Origin: Lachnospiraceae bacterium
Lineage (GTDB): Bacteria > Bacillota > Clostridia > Lachnospirales > Lachnospiraceae
DNA: 64,000 nucleotides
Direction: 5' to 3'
NCBI GenBank assembly: GCA_017441265.1
Contig: JAFRYE010000051.1
Location: 48,731 to 112,730 of the forward strand
Shown here: in pieces, positions 1 through 9,269 of the stretch
Position numbering within the stretch: position 1 is the first letter of the stretch
Layout of the letters: the number at the start of each line of letters is the position of its first letter
Made by a program: the position numbers and the translations under genes
The notes under the pieces: generated by a model
The model's database searches: none
The model's input: only the letters and a program-made list of their open reading frames with translations
What the model was told of the DNA's origin: nothing

Positions 1-2073
1 ACCTTTACGGCTGCGGAAAACGGTGCTTATACGGCATTCTTTGAAATCAACAAATACACCGTTTCGGTTTCTGCCAATCCGGCCGCAGGCGGTACGGTAA
101 CCGGAAGCGGAACTTACAACTGGGGCTCCTCTGTTCAGGTAAAGGCAACACCTGCGGAAGGTTACAAGTTCGTCAAATGGACGGAGAACGGAACGCAGGT
201 CAGCACGCAGGCTTCCTATTCCTTCACGGCAAGCCAGAACAGAACGCTGGTTGCGCAGTTTGAGAAGCTTGTTTACAGCGTCAACGCAACGTCAGTCAAC
301 ACGGCCGGCGGTACGGTGACCGGCGGCGGTTCCTTCAGCTACGGCAGTTCGGCAACCGTCAAGGCGACTCCCAAGGAAGGCTATCGCTTCGTCAATTGGA
401 CGTCGAACGGCACTGCGGTCAGCACGCAGGCTGAGTACACGTTCAATGTTACGGCGAATGTTTCTCTGACGGCGAATTTTACGAAGCTTACCTATTCCGT
501 CACTGCTACGGTCGAGCCCGCAAACTGCGGTACCGTGACCGGAACCGGAACGTACGAGTGGGGCAGCACCGCTCGGTTGCACATGGAGCCGGTTGAAGGA
601 TATTCATTCAGCGGCTGGAAAGTGGACGGCAAGATTGTCAGCAACGAGGATGAGTATTCCTTTGTCGTGAAGAAGAACTGTTCGGTAATTGCAACCTTTG
701 AGAAGATCGTACATCAGGCATTTGTCATTATTGATCCGGAAAATGCCGGTACGGTTTCGGGCAGCAACCTCTGCGAATGGGGCGGCAGTACCACACTGAA
801 GGCTACGGCGAACAACGGATATGTGTTTGTAGGCTGGAAAGAAAACGGTGAGATTGTCTGCACATCCGCAGAGTACACGTTCTCCCTTGAGGAAGACACG
901 ATGCTGGAGGCATGCTTCGAGGAAGCTCCGGCTGTTGAGTATACGGTTACATACGATGCCAACGGAGCAACGTGCGCAGTTCCCGCATCGGTCAAGGTGA
1001 TCGAGGGCGAGTCGACGGTGATCCCGGCGGCTACCATGACGAGAGAAGGACACTACTTCCTCGGCTGGGCAACGTCGAAGACGGCAACGGCGGCAGAGTA
1101 CAAGCGCGGCAACGTTGTTACGGTTACCGGCGACATCACGCTGTACGCGGTTTGGAAGAAACAGTCCTTCAAGCTTACATTTGACGCTAACGGCGGCAAC
1201 GGCAGCGTTGCGGCGATTACCGCGCTCTACGGGGCGACCGTGACGATCCCGAAGGCGACGCTCACCCGCGAGGGCCACTACTTCATGGGTTGGGCTGAGT
1301 CCGCAACGGCAACGACGGCGCAGTACAAGACCGGTAACACCCTGACGCTCACCGGCGCAAAGACGCTGTATGCGGTTTGGAAGAAGCAGTCGTTCAAACT
1401 TACGTTCAATGCCAACGGCGGCAAAGGCAGCGTAGCGGCGATCACCGCCCTTTACGGCGCGACCGTGACGATCCCGAAGGCGTCGCTCACCCGCGAAGGC
1501 TATTACTTCATGGGTTGGGCTGAGTCGGCAACGGCAACTGCGGTTCAGTACAAGACCGGCAACACCCTGACGCTCACCGGCGCAAAGACGCTGTATGCGG
1601 TTTGGAAGGCACAGACCAGAAAACTGACCTTCGACGCGAACGGCGGCACCGGAACGCTCCCGGCAACGGTGAGTGTGGCGTACGGCACCAAAGCAACCGT
1701 CGGCAAGGGATCTCTGAGCCGTGAGGGTTACTACTTCATGGGCTGGGCTACCACAAAGACGGCGTCGGCTGCAGAGTACAAGACCAACAGCACGATCGTT
1801 CTGACGGACAACGTCACTCTGTATGCGGTTTGGAAAGTGCAGACGAAGAAACTGTCCTTCAACGTAAACGGCGGTACCGGAACTCTTCCGGCGACGGTTA
1901 CGGTCAACTACGGCGAAACGGCGAAGGTCGGCAAGGCTTCCGTCAGCCGCGAAGGTTACTACTTCCTCGGCTGGGCTACTACGCAAAATGCGATCGCAGC
2001 GCAGTACAAGACCGGCAGCGAGATCGTGATGACTGCGGATACCGTGCTGTATGCGGTTTGGAAGAAGAAATAA
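1..2073 (+). CDS. Secreted InlB-type repeat protein (5' end outside window)
   Basis: The reading frame is open from base 1, so the start lies upstream of the window and about 690 residues are visible. The visible part is only repeats: the tail of one plus four copies of a divergent repeat (consensus xGTVTGxGxYxWGSxxxVKATPxEGYxFxxW), then five Listeria-Bacteroides (Flg_new/InlB B) repeats with GYYFLGWA and LYAVWK motifs. It ends exactly in LYAVWKKK, like the four paralogues at 45.8-60.3 kb. No LPXTG motif or C-terminal membrane helix is present. Such repeats are stalk-like modules in exported surface proteins; ligand and attachment mode cannot be read here. A GTG at 316 is internal and is not a credible start. 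A terminator follows. Confidence 0.88.
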   Translation, partial: TFTAAENGAYTAFFEINKYTVSVSANPAAGGTVTGSGTYNWGSSVQVKATPAEGYKFVKWTENGTQVSTQASYSFTASQNRTLVAQFEKLVYSVNATSVNTAGGTVTGGGSFSYGSSATVKATPKEGYRFVNWTSNGTAVSTQAEYTFNVTANVSLTANFTKLTYSVTATVEPANCGTVTGTGTYEWGSTARLHMEPVEGYSFSGWKVDGKIVSNEDEYSFVVKKNCSVIATFEKIVHQAFVIIDPENAGTVSGSNLCEWGGSTTLKATANNGYVFVGWKENGEIVCTSAEYTFSLEEDTMLEACFEEAPAVEYTVTYDANGATCAVPASVKVIEGESTVIPAATMTREGHYFLGWATSKTATAAEYKRGNVVTVTGDITLYAVWKKQSFKLTFDANGGNGSVAAITALYGATVTIPKATLTREGHYFMGWAESATATTAQYKTGNTLTLTGAKTLYAVWKKQSFKLTFNANGGKGSVAAITALYGATVTIPKASLTREGYYFMGWAESATATAVQYKTGNTLTLTGAKTLYAVWKAQTRKLTFDANGGTGTLPATVSVAYGTKATVGKGSLSREGYYFMGWATTKTASAAEYKTNSTIVLTDNVTLYAVWKVQTKKLSFNVNGGTGTLPATVTVNYGETAKVGKASVSREGYYFLGWATTQNAIAAQYKTGSEIVMTADTVLYAVWKKK

Positions 2074-2105
2074 CTTCCTTTACTGAAAATAATATAAGCG
2101 AAAGC

Positions 2106-2150
2106 GCTGTCGCATCGTTGATTGACGTCACGGTGCGGCAGCACTTTTTT
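2106..2150 (+). terminator. Rho-independent terminator after the repeat protein
   Basis: A 12-pair stem (GCTGTCGCATCG with CGGTGCGGCAGC, including G-T pairs) is followed by a six-T run. It begins 33 bases after the stop codon. Confidence 0.8.
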
Positions 2151-2215
2151 GCGCGAAAACCGCGAACGGGGACAGCGTCATTTTCCGGGGAACGGGGCAG
2201 CGGACGGCGGGCGGA

Positions 2216-2244
2216 TTGAAAAATCCTTTGTAATATGATATAAT
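2216..2244 (+). promoter_or_regulatory. Sigma-A promoter for the 2338 lipoprotein gene
   Basis: TTGAAA and TATAAT are separated by 17 bases. A short hairpin (GATCCG/CGGATC, 2257-2276) without a T run lies in the leader. Confidence 0.75.
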
Positions 2245-2337
2245 AACAAGACTACAGATCCGTAAAAATGCGGATCCTGCAGCGGCAGTATTGCTTGTGA
2301 GAATTGGTTTTTCGAAGAAAACCAAAGGGGGTAGACA

Positions 2338-3480
2338 ATGCAAAAACAAGAAAAACGGAAGTATTATGGCTTCCGTGTGACGGCGATGATCGCGTTGTTG
2401 GTAATGCTGACATGTATCCTGACCGGATGCGAGGAACGGGAAGAGAAGGAAAGAGAACGGGTTTTCCTAAACGGATATCGCCGGCTGAATGCCTTTTTGG
2501 AGGCAGAGGAATCCGGGGCTACGCTGAACAACGGAAGGCTGGATATCGGGCAGGTCAACGAAAACGGAAGTAGAGAGGACACTGCGGATATCGTTTACGG
2601 CTTGTTCGAACGGGACGGCGCGAATGTGGATGTGTATTGTGTGAAGACCGCGCCGACGGAGGATCCCGCCGAGTCCGTGTATGTTTCCGTACTGCGGGAT
2701 GACCGCGGGAATGCCATCATTCGGGAACTCGTCGATGATGCACCGGTGCCGTTGGAACCGGTGAGTGTCAGCGCAGGCCGCGAGACGTTCCTCAAAGTCG
2801 AGTATAGGGTCCTCGGAAGCGGGTTCATGGGCTCCGAAGACAGAGTTGACGAGTTTACGTACAGACCGGGCAAAGAAACCTTCGCGTTCCGGTGCCTGCC
2901 GGCAGATCTGACGCCGTCGATGCTGGACGAGGCGATGCCGGAAGTCAAGTTTGAAAATCTCAGTTCTCTGCTGTCAGACTATGATCACGGAGGCGAGAAA
3001 GCGATATACCTGTTCGGAAACCCGAAACCGTCCGAGGGACTCCGCAGTTATCAGAGATTGGAGACATCCTCATACGTCACCGATGCGATCGCGATGAAAC
3101 GGTATTACGAGTATACAAAGTCCACGTGGCGGAATCAGCTTATGCTGACGGTGAACATGAACGGTGATTTTGCGTCGGTGCAGGATGAGCTGGTCCGGTG
3201 GGTGAGCGAGATCGGAGTGTACGGAGTTACCTTCCGATGCGGGAACGATACCTGGATGATCGTGAAGGAAAATGCGCTGAACCTGCGGGACATCGAGACC
3301 GGCAGCAAGTTGGCGACATGGTATCCCTGCTATGCGGTCGTTCACGGCGACAACCCCGACGTGGCAGGTAACGGCTACGCGGAAATGTATTACAATGCCT
3401 CGACGCTTGAACCGGTAGTATTCTCATATTCGCAGGAGCGTAGGATCTTTGAAGTGAACAACGCTGCCGGCCGAGATTGA
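2338..3480 (+). CDS. Lipoprotein of unknown function
   Basis: A 380-residue product. Residues 1-30 form a lipoprotein signal peptide (basic start, hydrophobic MIALLVMLTCILTGC) with lipid-attachment Cys31, so the mature protein should sit on the outer face of the membrane. The rest is charged, without transmembrane segments, cysteine clusters or a catalytic motif I recognise. The start is supported by AAAGGGGG five bases upstream. The next gene, a polytopic membrane protein, begins 14 bases after the stop, so the two are probably co-transcribed and may form a membrane-associated pair. Family unknown to me. Confidence 0.8.
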   Translation: MQKQEKRKYYGFRVTAMIALLVMLTCILTGCEEREEKERERVFLNGYRRLNAFLEAEESGATLNNGRLDIGQVNENGSREDTADIVYGLFERDGANVDVYCVKTAPTEDPAESVYVSVLRDDRGNAIIRELVDDAPVPLEPVSVSAGRETFLKVEYRVLGSGFMGSEDRVDEFTYRPGKETFAFRCLPADLTPSMLDEAMPEVKFENLSSLLSDYDHGGEKAIYLFGNPKPSEGLRSYQRLETSSYVTDAIAMKRYYEYTKSTWRNQLMLTVNMNGDFASVQDELVRWVSEIGVYGVTFRCGNDTWMIVKENALNLRDIETGSKLATWYPCYAVVHGDNPDVAGNGYAEMYYNASTLEPVVFSYSQERRIFEVNNAAGRD

Positions 3481-3494
3481 TAGGGGGATTGAAA

Positions 3495-5075
3495 ATGGAA
3501 CAGAGAGGCAATGTTTTGGAAGTTGTGAAAGAGGAGGCGGCGCTCCGACAGGAGTCGTTGATCTGGTTGAATGTCGTATTGTTCGTGGCGACGGTGACCC
3601 AGGTGTTGCTGTTTGCGCACTTTAACGGAAACGATGAACGGAATTCCGCGGTCGCGATGGTTTTGTTCGGCATTGTGTGTGCCTTTGCACTGAAGATCGT
3701 GGCGGACGGTTTCTGGGAAGTTCATGCGACCCCGAAGGAAGGGTATGTGACTGCGGAAAATGTGAAACAACGATATGTCTCCAAATGGGCGTCCATAGGC
3801 CTGTTGTATGTTTTGCCCGTGCTCCTCTGGGGAGGGGCGGCGATGTTTCTGTCCACAATGCGCTCGTCGGTCGGCGGCAAACTGGTATTTCATCGGCCCG
3901 AGCGACTGTTGTATTGCGGGCTGAACTGGATGATCCTGGTTGCAGCGGTATTGTTCATGCTTGCGATCGGGATGTTCTGCGTGCTGTTTGTCAAAGCCCG
4001 TATTCACGTTGTTGAGAGATCGTTGTTTATTGCGCTTCTGTGCGCGATCGTCGTGACGCTGCTCCCGGTGCTTTTGCTTGCGAGACTCGACAACTGGGCG
4101 GCGATCGCAACACGCGATGAGACCAATCTGTCCGGTTGGGGAATCTATCCCGTGTGGATGGATTTTGAGGGATATGTCGGAAGTCCGGCGAAGTCGTTTC
4201 TTCTGCTGCTTGTCAACTGCTTGATCTCCGTAGGCCTGATCGCTCTTTTGTTCCGGCGCTATCGAAAGCTCATGCTGGCGCCGGCAACGGAAGACGCAAA
4301 GCCGAAGCGCGATTACCTGCCGGGGATCGTGACATGCATTTCCGTGTTCATTTGTTATTGCCTGATCCAGCGGTCGTACTCACTGGCGGGTATGATCCTG
4401 GTTGCCCTGATTGAGTATGTCGTGTGCTTCCTGCTGGTCAAATACAAGAAATATACGGTGAAGAACATTTTGATGTGGCTCGGAAATTTTGCGGTTGTTA
4501 CGGCGCTGTTTTTGGTGCTTGAATGGGCAGCGTTTGTGACTAACGGTTTCGGCACGGTTCGCACGAAGCCGTTGCAAAATCTGGACAATGCCAACATTCT
4601 CATTGAGATCGGGGAAGATTCCGCTTCTCGAAAACTGTGGTACTCCGGTGTTGACGGAATGCCGTATTTCTCGAGCAAGAAGCAGAACAAAGCAGCCTTT
4701 TTAACGAAAAATGAAACCGACGACGCGCAGATCCGTGAGGTGCTCGGCATCGTTCAGGATACGCTCGCAAAGCGGGATCGCAGTTTCGATCGGTTCCTTG
4801 ACAATATGAATCTCAACAGTTACAGCATCGATGAAATCTCGGCCGATCCCGGTCTGATGGTAACGGTTACCGTATACCGGGAGGATCGGTATGACCCGGA
4901 AGTGCAGCATATCATTTTACGGCAACAAGCCAGACTGGAGGATGCACAGCGGGAGGAGATGATCGCGAAGCTGGATGCCCTGAACAGAATGCAGACGGGT
5001 GAAGGCCGGCCGTTTAAGTTCTTCTGGAAACTGGATTCGGATACGACGGAAAAAGAAGATTCTCAAAGAAAATGA
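3495..5075 (+). CDS. Polytopic membrane protein with a C-terminal soluble domain
   Basis: A 526-residue product from ATG 3495, chosen because AGGGGGA lies seven bases upstream; an earlier TTG at 3477 overlaps the previous stop and has no binding site. About nine hydrophobic segments occupy residues 15-350. They are followed by a soluble C-terminal domain of about 170 residues without recognisable motifs, ending in a charged tail. It follows the lipoprotein gene 2338-3480 closely. Its end overlaps by 13 bases the convergent gene on the other strand. No transporter or enzyme family is recognised. Confidence 0.8.
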   Translation: MEQRGNVLEVVKEEAALRQESLIWLNVVLFVATVTQVLLFAHFNGNDERNSAVAMVLFGIVCAFALKIVADGFWEVHATPKEGYVTAENVKQRYVSKWASIGLLYVLPVLLWGGAAMFLSTMRSSVGGKLVFHRPERLLYCGLNWMILVAAVLFMLAIGMFCVLFVKARIHVVERSLFIALLCAIVVTLLPVLLLARLDNWAAIATRDETNLSGWGIYPVWMDFEGYVGSPAKSFLLLLVNCLISVGLIALLFRRYRKLMLAPATEDAKPKRDYLPGIVTCISVFICYCLIQRSYSLAGMILVALIEYVVCFLLVKYKKYTVKNILMWLGNFAVVTALFLVLEWAAFVTNGFGTVRTKPLQNLDNANILIEIGEDSASRKLWYSGVDGMPYFSSKKQNKAAFLTKNETDDAQIREVLGIVQDTLAKRDRSFDRFLDNMNLNSYSIDEISADPGLMVTVTVYREDRYDPEVQHIILRQQARLEDAQREEMIAKLDALNRMQTGEGRPFKFFWKLDSDTTEKEDSQRK

Positions 5076-5500
5076 ACCACGAAGGTGACGATGCCGATCG
5101 TCAGACCGGCAATCAGTCCGAAAATGATGGTGATGACCGAGTAGCGGTCAAAGACACGGCCGCGCTTTTGCATCAGCCACACGCGGTACGTGCGATCGGT
5201 ACGATACAGACGGCGGCGCAGGATGCCCTCCTCGGGAAAGAGGCAGGGGTATTCTGTGTCGCCTATTTGATAGAAGGCGACTTTGTGCGTGCTCGTCGGA
5301 GTGGGCGTGTCGACTCTGGTGAAGCGCGCCTCTTTGCGCTCGGCAAGGATCAGCCGGACGAGGCAGTATGTGAACATAATGACCAGAAATGAGGAGGCAG
5401 CCAGCAGAACGCCGGCGGCGGTATAGAGGAGATACCCCTGGTGACCGGTGAGGATACAGAACAGAATTCCGACTGTCAGGAAAATGATGACGAATTGCAT
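5063..5500 (-). CDS. Small membrane protein of unknown function
   Basis: A 145-residue product. Two hydrophobic helices fill residues 1-52, a basic soluble stretch follows (about 53-115), and a third helix closes the protein (about 120-143). GGAGG six bases before the ATG supports the start, and a TATACT box lies upstream on this strand near 5570. The last 13 bases overlap the end of the convergent membrane-protein gene. No family recognised. The binding site and clear helix pattern argue that it is real rather than an antisense shadow. Confidence 0.7.
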   Translation of the reverse strand: MQFVIIFLTVGILFCILTGHQGYLLYTAAGVLLAASSFLVIMFTYCLVRLILAERKEARFTRVDTPTPTSTHKVAFYQIGDTEYPCLFPEEGILRRRLYRTDRTYRVWLMQKRGRVFDRYSVITIIFGLIAGLTIGIVTFVVHFL

Positions 5501-5799
5501 GGGGAACCTCCGCGGAGCGCGTTTTTGCGCTTCTTATTGTTCGAAAAAGCGGTGCTTTATCATTCTCAGTATACCATAAATTCCTTTACGTAGGAAAGAA
5601 AATGCATTGTTTTTTGTCACTTGATTCAGTATACTTCGGGACGGCTGAAAGAGTGAATCGGTATCTTTTCGGTCACGATTTATTCACAGAAGTAAGCTAT
5701 AATGATGCAAGTGTGCTGCGGACGGGACCGATGAGGGAACGCGCAGCCCGAGCGTAACATTTCAGTAAATGTAAGCAGGAAAAAGGAGTTTGTAACAGC

Positions 5800-7059
5800 A
5801 TGAAAAAGAGAATTGTAATGATTCTGGCAGTTCTTGCGTTGATCGGCGTGCTGGCCGGCTGCGGCAAGGAGAAGAACAACACGGCGACTACGACGCCCTC
5901 GGTAACCGAAGGCCCGACGGCTACTTCGACCCCGAGTCCGGAGCCGACGGCTACGAGCACCCCTACCCCCATTCCGGAGGATACCCCGACACCTACCCCG
6001 ACACCTTTGCCGGATCCGGTAGGCGTATCCATCAAGGAGATCTTCGGCGCACACGGCGTTAAGGCAGGTACCTGCCTCACGACCATGATGACCGGCAATG
6101 CGGACACTGCGAAGCTCATCAAAGAGCAGTTCAACAGTGTTACGATGGAAAATGATATGAAGCCCGACTACATCCTCAGCGAGGCCAAGAGCAAGGCGGC
6201 CGGCGAGGTTGTTGTAGAGCTTACTCCCAACATTATCACGATGCTTGACTGGGCTCGCGCCAACGGCATGGCTGTTCGCGGTCATACCCTTGTATGGCAC
6301 AGCCAGACGCCCGAGTGGTTCTTCCATGAGGACTTCGATACCAAGAAGCCTTTGGTAGGCCGCGAGGAGATGCTCAAGCGTATGGAGAGCGAGATCAAGC
6401 AGCTCTTTGAGCAGTTGACGGAGAAGGGTTACGCAGACCTCTTCTATGCGTACGACGTAGTGAACGAGGCCTGGATGGAAGACGGTTCCATGCGCAAGAG
6501 CAACTGGACCGCAACCATCGGCGAGGACTTTATCTGGCACGCGTTTAATTTTGCGAACAAGTATGCTCCCGAGAATATCGACCTTTACTACAATGACTAC
6601 AACGAGCAGTTCAAGACGAGTACTCTCGAGAAGTTTGTCAAGACTCTCGTTGACGACAAGGGCAACTACCTGATCGACGGTATCGGCTTCCAGGCTCACC
6701 TTTACACCAAGGATGACCTCAAGCAGTACTTCAACACGGTGGATACGCTCAGCAAGCTCGGTCTGAAGATCCAGCTGACGGAGCTGGACGTTTGCCTCGG
6801 CAAATACCAGAGCCCTCAGATGCCGACCACGACGCATCTGTTGGAGCAGGGCCGTTACTACTATGACCTGATCAACGGTCTCCTTGAGCGTGTGGATGCA
6901 GGTACTCTGAAGATGGATGCGCTGACCTTCTGGGGCTTCTCCGACGGTATGTCCTGGAGAAAGACGTACAGCCCTCTGTTGTTCGACAAGAACCTCAAGG
7001 TTAAGCCCGCATTTTACGGTGCGGCGCAGATGAAGGATCTCTGCGGTTACGGAGAGTGA
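5800..7059 (+). CDS. Secreted endo-1,4-beta-xylanase, glycoside hydrolase family 10, lipoprotein
   Basis: Cleaves internal beta-1,4 bonds of xylan at the cell surface. Residues 1-20 are a signal peptide ending in a lipobox (GVLAGC, Cys21). A Thr/Pro/Ser/Glu-rich linker spans about 28-72, and the GH10 barrel about 75-415. Family landmarks are visible: TMENDMKPD, RGHTLVWHSQTPEW, the acid/base glutamate in DVVNEAW (E223), the nucleophile in QLTELDV (E328) and the TFWGFSDGMSW substrate-cleft motif. The 419-residue length fits one catalytic domain with no binding module. AAAAAGGAG precedes the ATG and TATAAT lies at 5698-5703, without a good -35 box. The 5501-5799 gap holds nothing else. The gene appears monocistronic. 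Confidence 0.97.
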   Translation: MKKRIVMILAVLALIGVLAGCGKEKNNTATTTPSVTEGPTATSTPSPEPTATSTPTPIPEDTPTPTPTPLPDPVGVSIKEIFGAHGVKAGTCLTTMMTGNADTAKLIKEQFNSVTMENDMKPDYILSEAKSKAAGEVVVELTPNIITMLDWARANGMAVRGHTLVWHSQTPEWFFHEDFDTKKPLVGREEMLKRMESEIKQLFEQLTEKGYADLFYAYDVVNEAWMEDGSMRKSNWTATIGEDFIWHAFNFANKYAPENIDLYYNDYNEQFKTSTLEKFVKTLVDDKGNYLIDGIGFQAHLYTKDDLKQYFNTVDTLSKLGLKIQLTELDVCLGKYQSPQMPTTTHLLEQGRYYYDLINGLLERVDAGTLKMDALTFWGFSDGMSWRKTYSPLLFDKNLKVKPAFYGAAQMKDLCGYGE

Positions 7060-7097
7060 TCGCTGTCTTCATACGACAACGGCCAAGGAAAAAACGC

Positions 7098-7127
7098 TTG
7101 ACATGTGCCCCTGTATCGTGATATAAA
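7098..7127 (+). promoter_or_regulatory. Promoter of the T-box/trpB2 transcript
   Basis: TTGACA and TATAAA with an 18-base spacer, immediately upstream of the T-box leader. Confidence 0.7.
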
Positions 7128-7134
7128 CAATTAA

Positions 7135-7419
7135 ACCGTTGAGAAAGAGTGAGTAGGTTCTTCACCGGGTTGTGCACAGAGAGTCGCAGGCGCTGGGATT
7201 GCGGCGATAACCGAAGGATCGAATGGACTTTTGAGGGCAAGAGGAAACGGATTCGTCCGGAGTATAGGCGCCGGGGTGAGGCTCCCCCGTGATCAAAGAC
7301 CGGCATATGAAGTATGCGCTGAGAGGATGCGAAAGCATCAAGCAGGGTGGCACCGCAGGAATGAATTTTCAGTCCTGTCCCGGCATTAAACATTTAATGC
7401 GGGACAGGACTTTTCTTTT
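7135..7419 (+). promoter_or_regulatory. T-box leader, tryptophan type
   Basis: T-box RNAs bind uncharged tRNA and allow read-through into amino-acid genes. The conserved T-box sequence AGGGTGGCACCGC is at 7344-7356, with a stem I region upstream containing the AGAGAG segment near 7178. A plausible specifier codon TGG (7224-7226, in GAATGGACT) matches tryptophan, which agrees with the downstream trpB2. The antiterminator region leads directly into a strong terminator. Stem I pairing was not folded, so the specifier is an inference; the T-box itself is clear. Confidence 0.93.
7372..7419 (+). terminator. T-box regulated terminator
   Basis: The stem GTCCTGTCCCG/CGGGACAGGAC is extended by CATTAA/TTAATG with one bulged G, and is followed by TTTTCTTTT. 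It is the alternative to the antiterminator. Confidence 0.92.
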
Positions 7420-7434
7420 GCGCGCTAAGCGAGA

Positions 7435-7606
7435 GTTCTCACGCCGGCTGAGGCCGGCGGACGGATGGGGTGCGGTTCGCGGAAACGTAGTTTCCGGCGA
7501 ACGCAGCACAGACGGACGGAAGCGAACGAGGTTCGCGGCGTGAGAACCGAGCGCACGTACACTGAGCGAAACGAGCGTCGCGAGTTTCGCGATGTGCACG
7601 TCGGCA
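7435..7606. repeat. Nested palindromic element between the T-box and trpB2
   Basis: Twelve-base outer arms GTTCTCACGCCG/CGGCGTGAGAAC (7435-7446 and about 7536-7547) enclose an inner hairpin GGAAAC-GTA-GTTTCC. A second partly palindromic block (7548-7606) contains GAGCGAAACGAG, reminiscent of the core of the elements at 39.6 and 60.7 kb. It lies in the 235-base interval between the terminator and the trpB2 start, so it would be transcribed as part of the mRNA leader. Confidence 0.65.
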
Positions 7607-7654
7607 GCACACCCACATCCTGATCCCGACAAACACATGAAAGGAGACACGAAG

Positions 7655-9028
7655 ATGTCTGAGAACGCTATCCCTTACAAGATTTATCTGGAAGAACAGG
7701 AGATGCCTAAGGCATGGTACAACATGCGTGCGGACATGAAAAATAAGCCCGCGCCGCTCCTTAACCCCGGAACCCACCAGCCCATGACGGCAGAGGAATT
7801 GTCCGGTGTATTTTGCGATGAGCTCGTAGCACAGGAACTCAACAACGACGACGCATTTATCGAGATTCCCGCGGAGATCCGTGAGTTCTACAAGATGTAT
7901 CGTCCGTCGCCGCTCGTTCGCGCTTACTGTCTTGAGAAGAAACTCGGCACGCCCGCGAAGATCTACTACAAGTTTGAGGGCAACAACACCAGCGGCAGCC
8001 ACAAGCTGAATTCCGCGATCGCTCAGGCGTACTACGCTAAGAAGCAGGGCCTCAAGGGTGTCACGACCGAGACCGGTGCAGGTCAGTGGGGTACGGCGCT
8101 CTCGATGGCATGTTCTTATTTCGATCTGGACTGCAAGGTATTCATGGTTAAGGTTTCCTACGAGCAGAAGCCGTTCCGCCGCGAGGTTATGAGAACCTAC
8201 GGCGCAAGCGTGACTCCTTCTCCGTCCGAGACCACCGAAGTCGGCAAGAGAATCCTTGCCGCTCATCCGGGAACCGGCGGAAGCCTCGGCTGCGCGATCT
8301 CCGAGGCGGTTGAAGTTGCGGTGAGCAACCCGGGTTACCGCTACGTGCTCGGCAGCGTTTTGAACCAGGTACTCCTTCATCAGTCCGTGATCGGTCTTGA
8401 GACGAAGGCTGCGCTCGACAAATACGGCATCGTTCCGGATATGATCATCGGCTGCGCAGGCGGCGGTTCCAACCTCGGCGGTTTGATCGCCCCGTTCATG
8501 GGCGAGAAGCTTCGCGGCGAGAAAGATTATCAGATCATTGCGGTTGAGCCGGCATCCTGCCCGAGCTTCACCCGCGGCAAATACGCATACGATTTCTGCG
8601 ATACCGGTATGGTTTGTCCTCTTGCAAAGATGTACACGCTCGGCAGCAACTTCATGCCGGCGCCCAACCACGCAGGCGGACTTCGCTACCACGGCATGAG
8701 CAGCACGCTCTCGCAGTTGTACGCGGACGGCTACATGGAGGCAAGAAGCGTAGAGCAGACGAAGGTGTTCGAGGCTGCGGAAATGTTCGCTCGCGTCGAG
8801 GGTATTCTTCCCGCTCCGGAGAGCTCTCACGCGATCCGCGTAGCGATCGACGAGGCTCTCAAGTGCAAGGAGACCGGCGAGGAGAAGACGATCGTCTTCG
8901 GTCTGACCGGTACCGGTTACTTCGACCTTGTTGCTTACGAGAAGTACAACAACGGTGAGATGGGCGACTACATCCCGTCCGACGAAGAGATCGCGGCAAG
9001 CCTTGCGAACCTTCCGAAGATGGATTGA
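7655..9028 (+). CDS. trpB: Tryptophan synthase beta chain-like protein, TrpB2 class
   Basis: A PLP enzyme joining indole and serine to give tryptophan. The 457-residue length and divergent N-terminus match TrpB2 (COG1350) rather than the roughly 400-residue TrpB1 that partners TrpA. The PLP lysine is in GSHKLNSAIA (K117), followed by ETGAGQWG and the phosphate-binding loop GCAGGGSNLGG. ATG 7655 is chosen because AAAGGAG precedes it; an upstream in-frame ATG at 7592 lies in palindromic sequence and would add 21 non-conserved residues. No trpA or other trp gene adjoins, so it may act alone, for example salvaging indole. Expression should rise when charged tRNA-Trp is scarce. Confidence 0.95.
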   Translation: MSENAIPYKIYLEEQEMPKAWYNMRADMKNKPAPLLNPGTHQPMTAEELSGVFCDELVAQELNNDDAFIEIPAEIREFYKMYRPSPLVRAYCLEKKLGTPAKIYYKFEGNNTSGSHKLNSAIAQAYYAKKQGLKGVTTETGAGQWGTALSMACSYFDLDCKVFMVKVSYEQKPFRREVMRTYGASVTPSPSETTEVGKRILAAHPGTGGSLGCAISEAVEVAVSNPGYRYVLGSVLNQVLLHQSVIGLETKAALDKYGIVPDMIIGCAGGGSNLGGLIAPFMGEKLRGEKDYQIIAVEPASCPSFTRGKYAYDFCDTGMVCPLAKMYTLGSNFMPAPNHAGGLRYHGMSSTLSQLYADGYMEARSVEQTKVFEAAEMFARVEGILPAPESSHAIRVAIDEALKCKETGEEKTIVFGLTGTGYFDLVAYEKYNNGEMGDYIPSDEEIAASLANLPKMD

Positions 9029-9058
9029 TCGAAAGACACATCGGAAATCAGATAAATA

Positions 9059-9093
9059 CCCGGCGGAATCTTGTGGATTTCGCCGGGCTTTTT
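9059..9093 (+). terminator. Terminator after trpB2
   Basis: Stem CCCGGCGGAATC/GGATTTCGCCGGG followed by CTTTTT. Confidence 0.88.
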
Positions 9094-9138
9094 CATGTCG
9101 GCGGAAGAAGCGCATCCGGCGAGCGTTCGCCGAAACCG

Positions 9139-9167
9139 TTGATTCCGAAACAGGCCGGTGCTACAAT
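9139..9167 (+). promoter_or_regulatory. Promoter for the sigma-factor gene
   Basis: TTGATT and TACAAT with a 17-base spacer, about 100 bases before the chosen start. Confidence 0.6.
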
Positions 9168-9269
9168 CAAAGAAATATTATTTTCCATAACACCCAACCT
9201 TTTCTCCTGAAAAACCGTCTTATGGTTGAACCCGCGAAAAAGACGGAAACCCAAAAGGAGTTCGATGAG

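Noticed and set aside
3477..3494. TTG 3477 as start of the membrane protein.
   Set aside because: It overlaps the previous stop and has no binding site, whereas ATG 3495 has AGGGGGA at good distance.
8928..9269. Extension of the sigma-factor frame upstream into trpB2.
   Set aside because: The extension overlaps the end of trpB2 and its terminator; the sigma region 2 homology begins after ATG 9270, which has AAGGAG.
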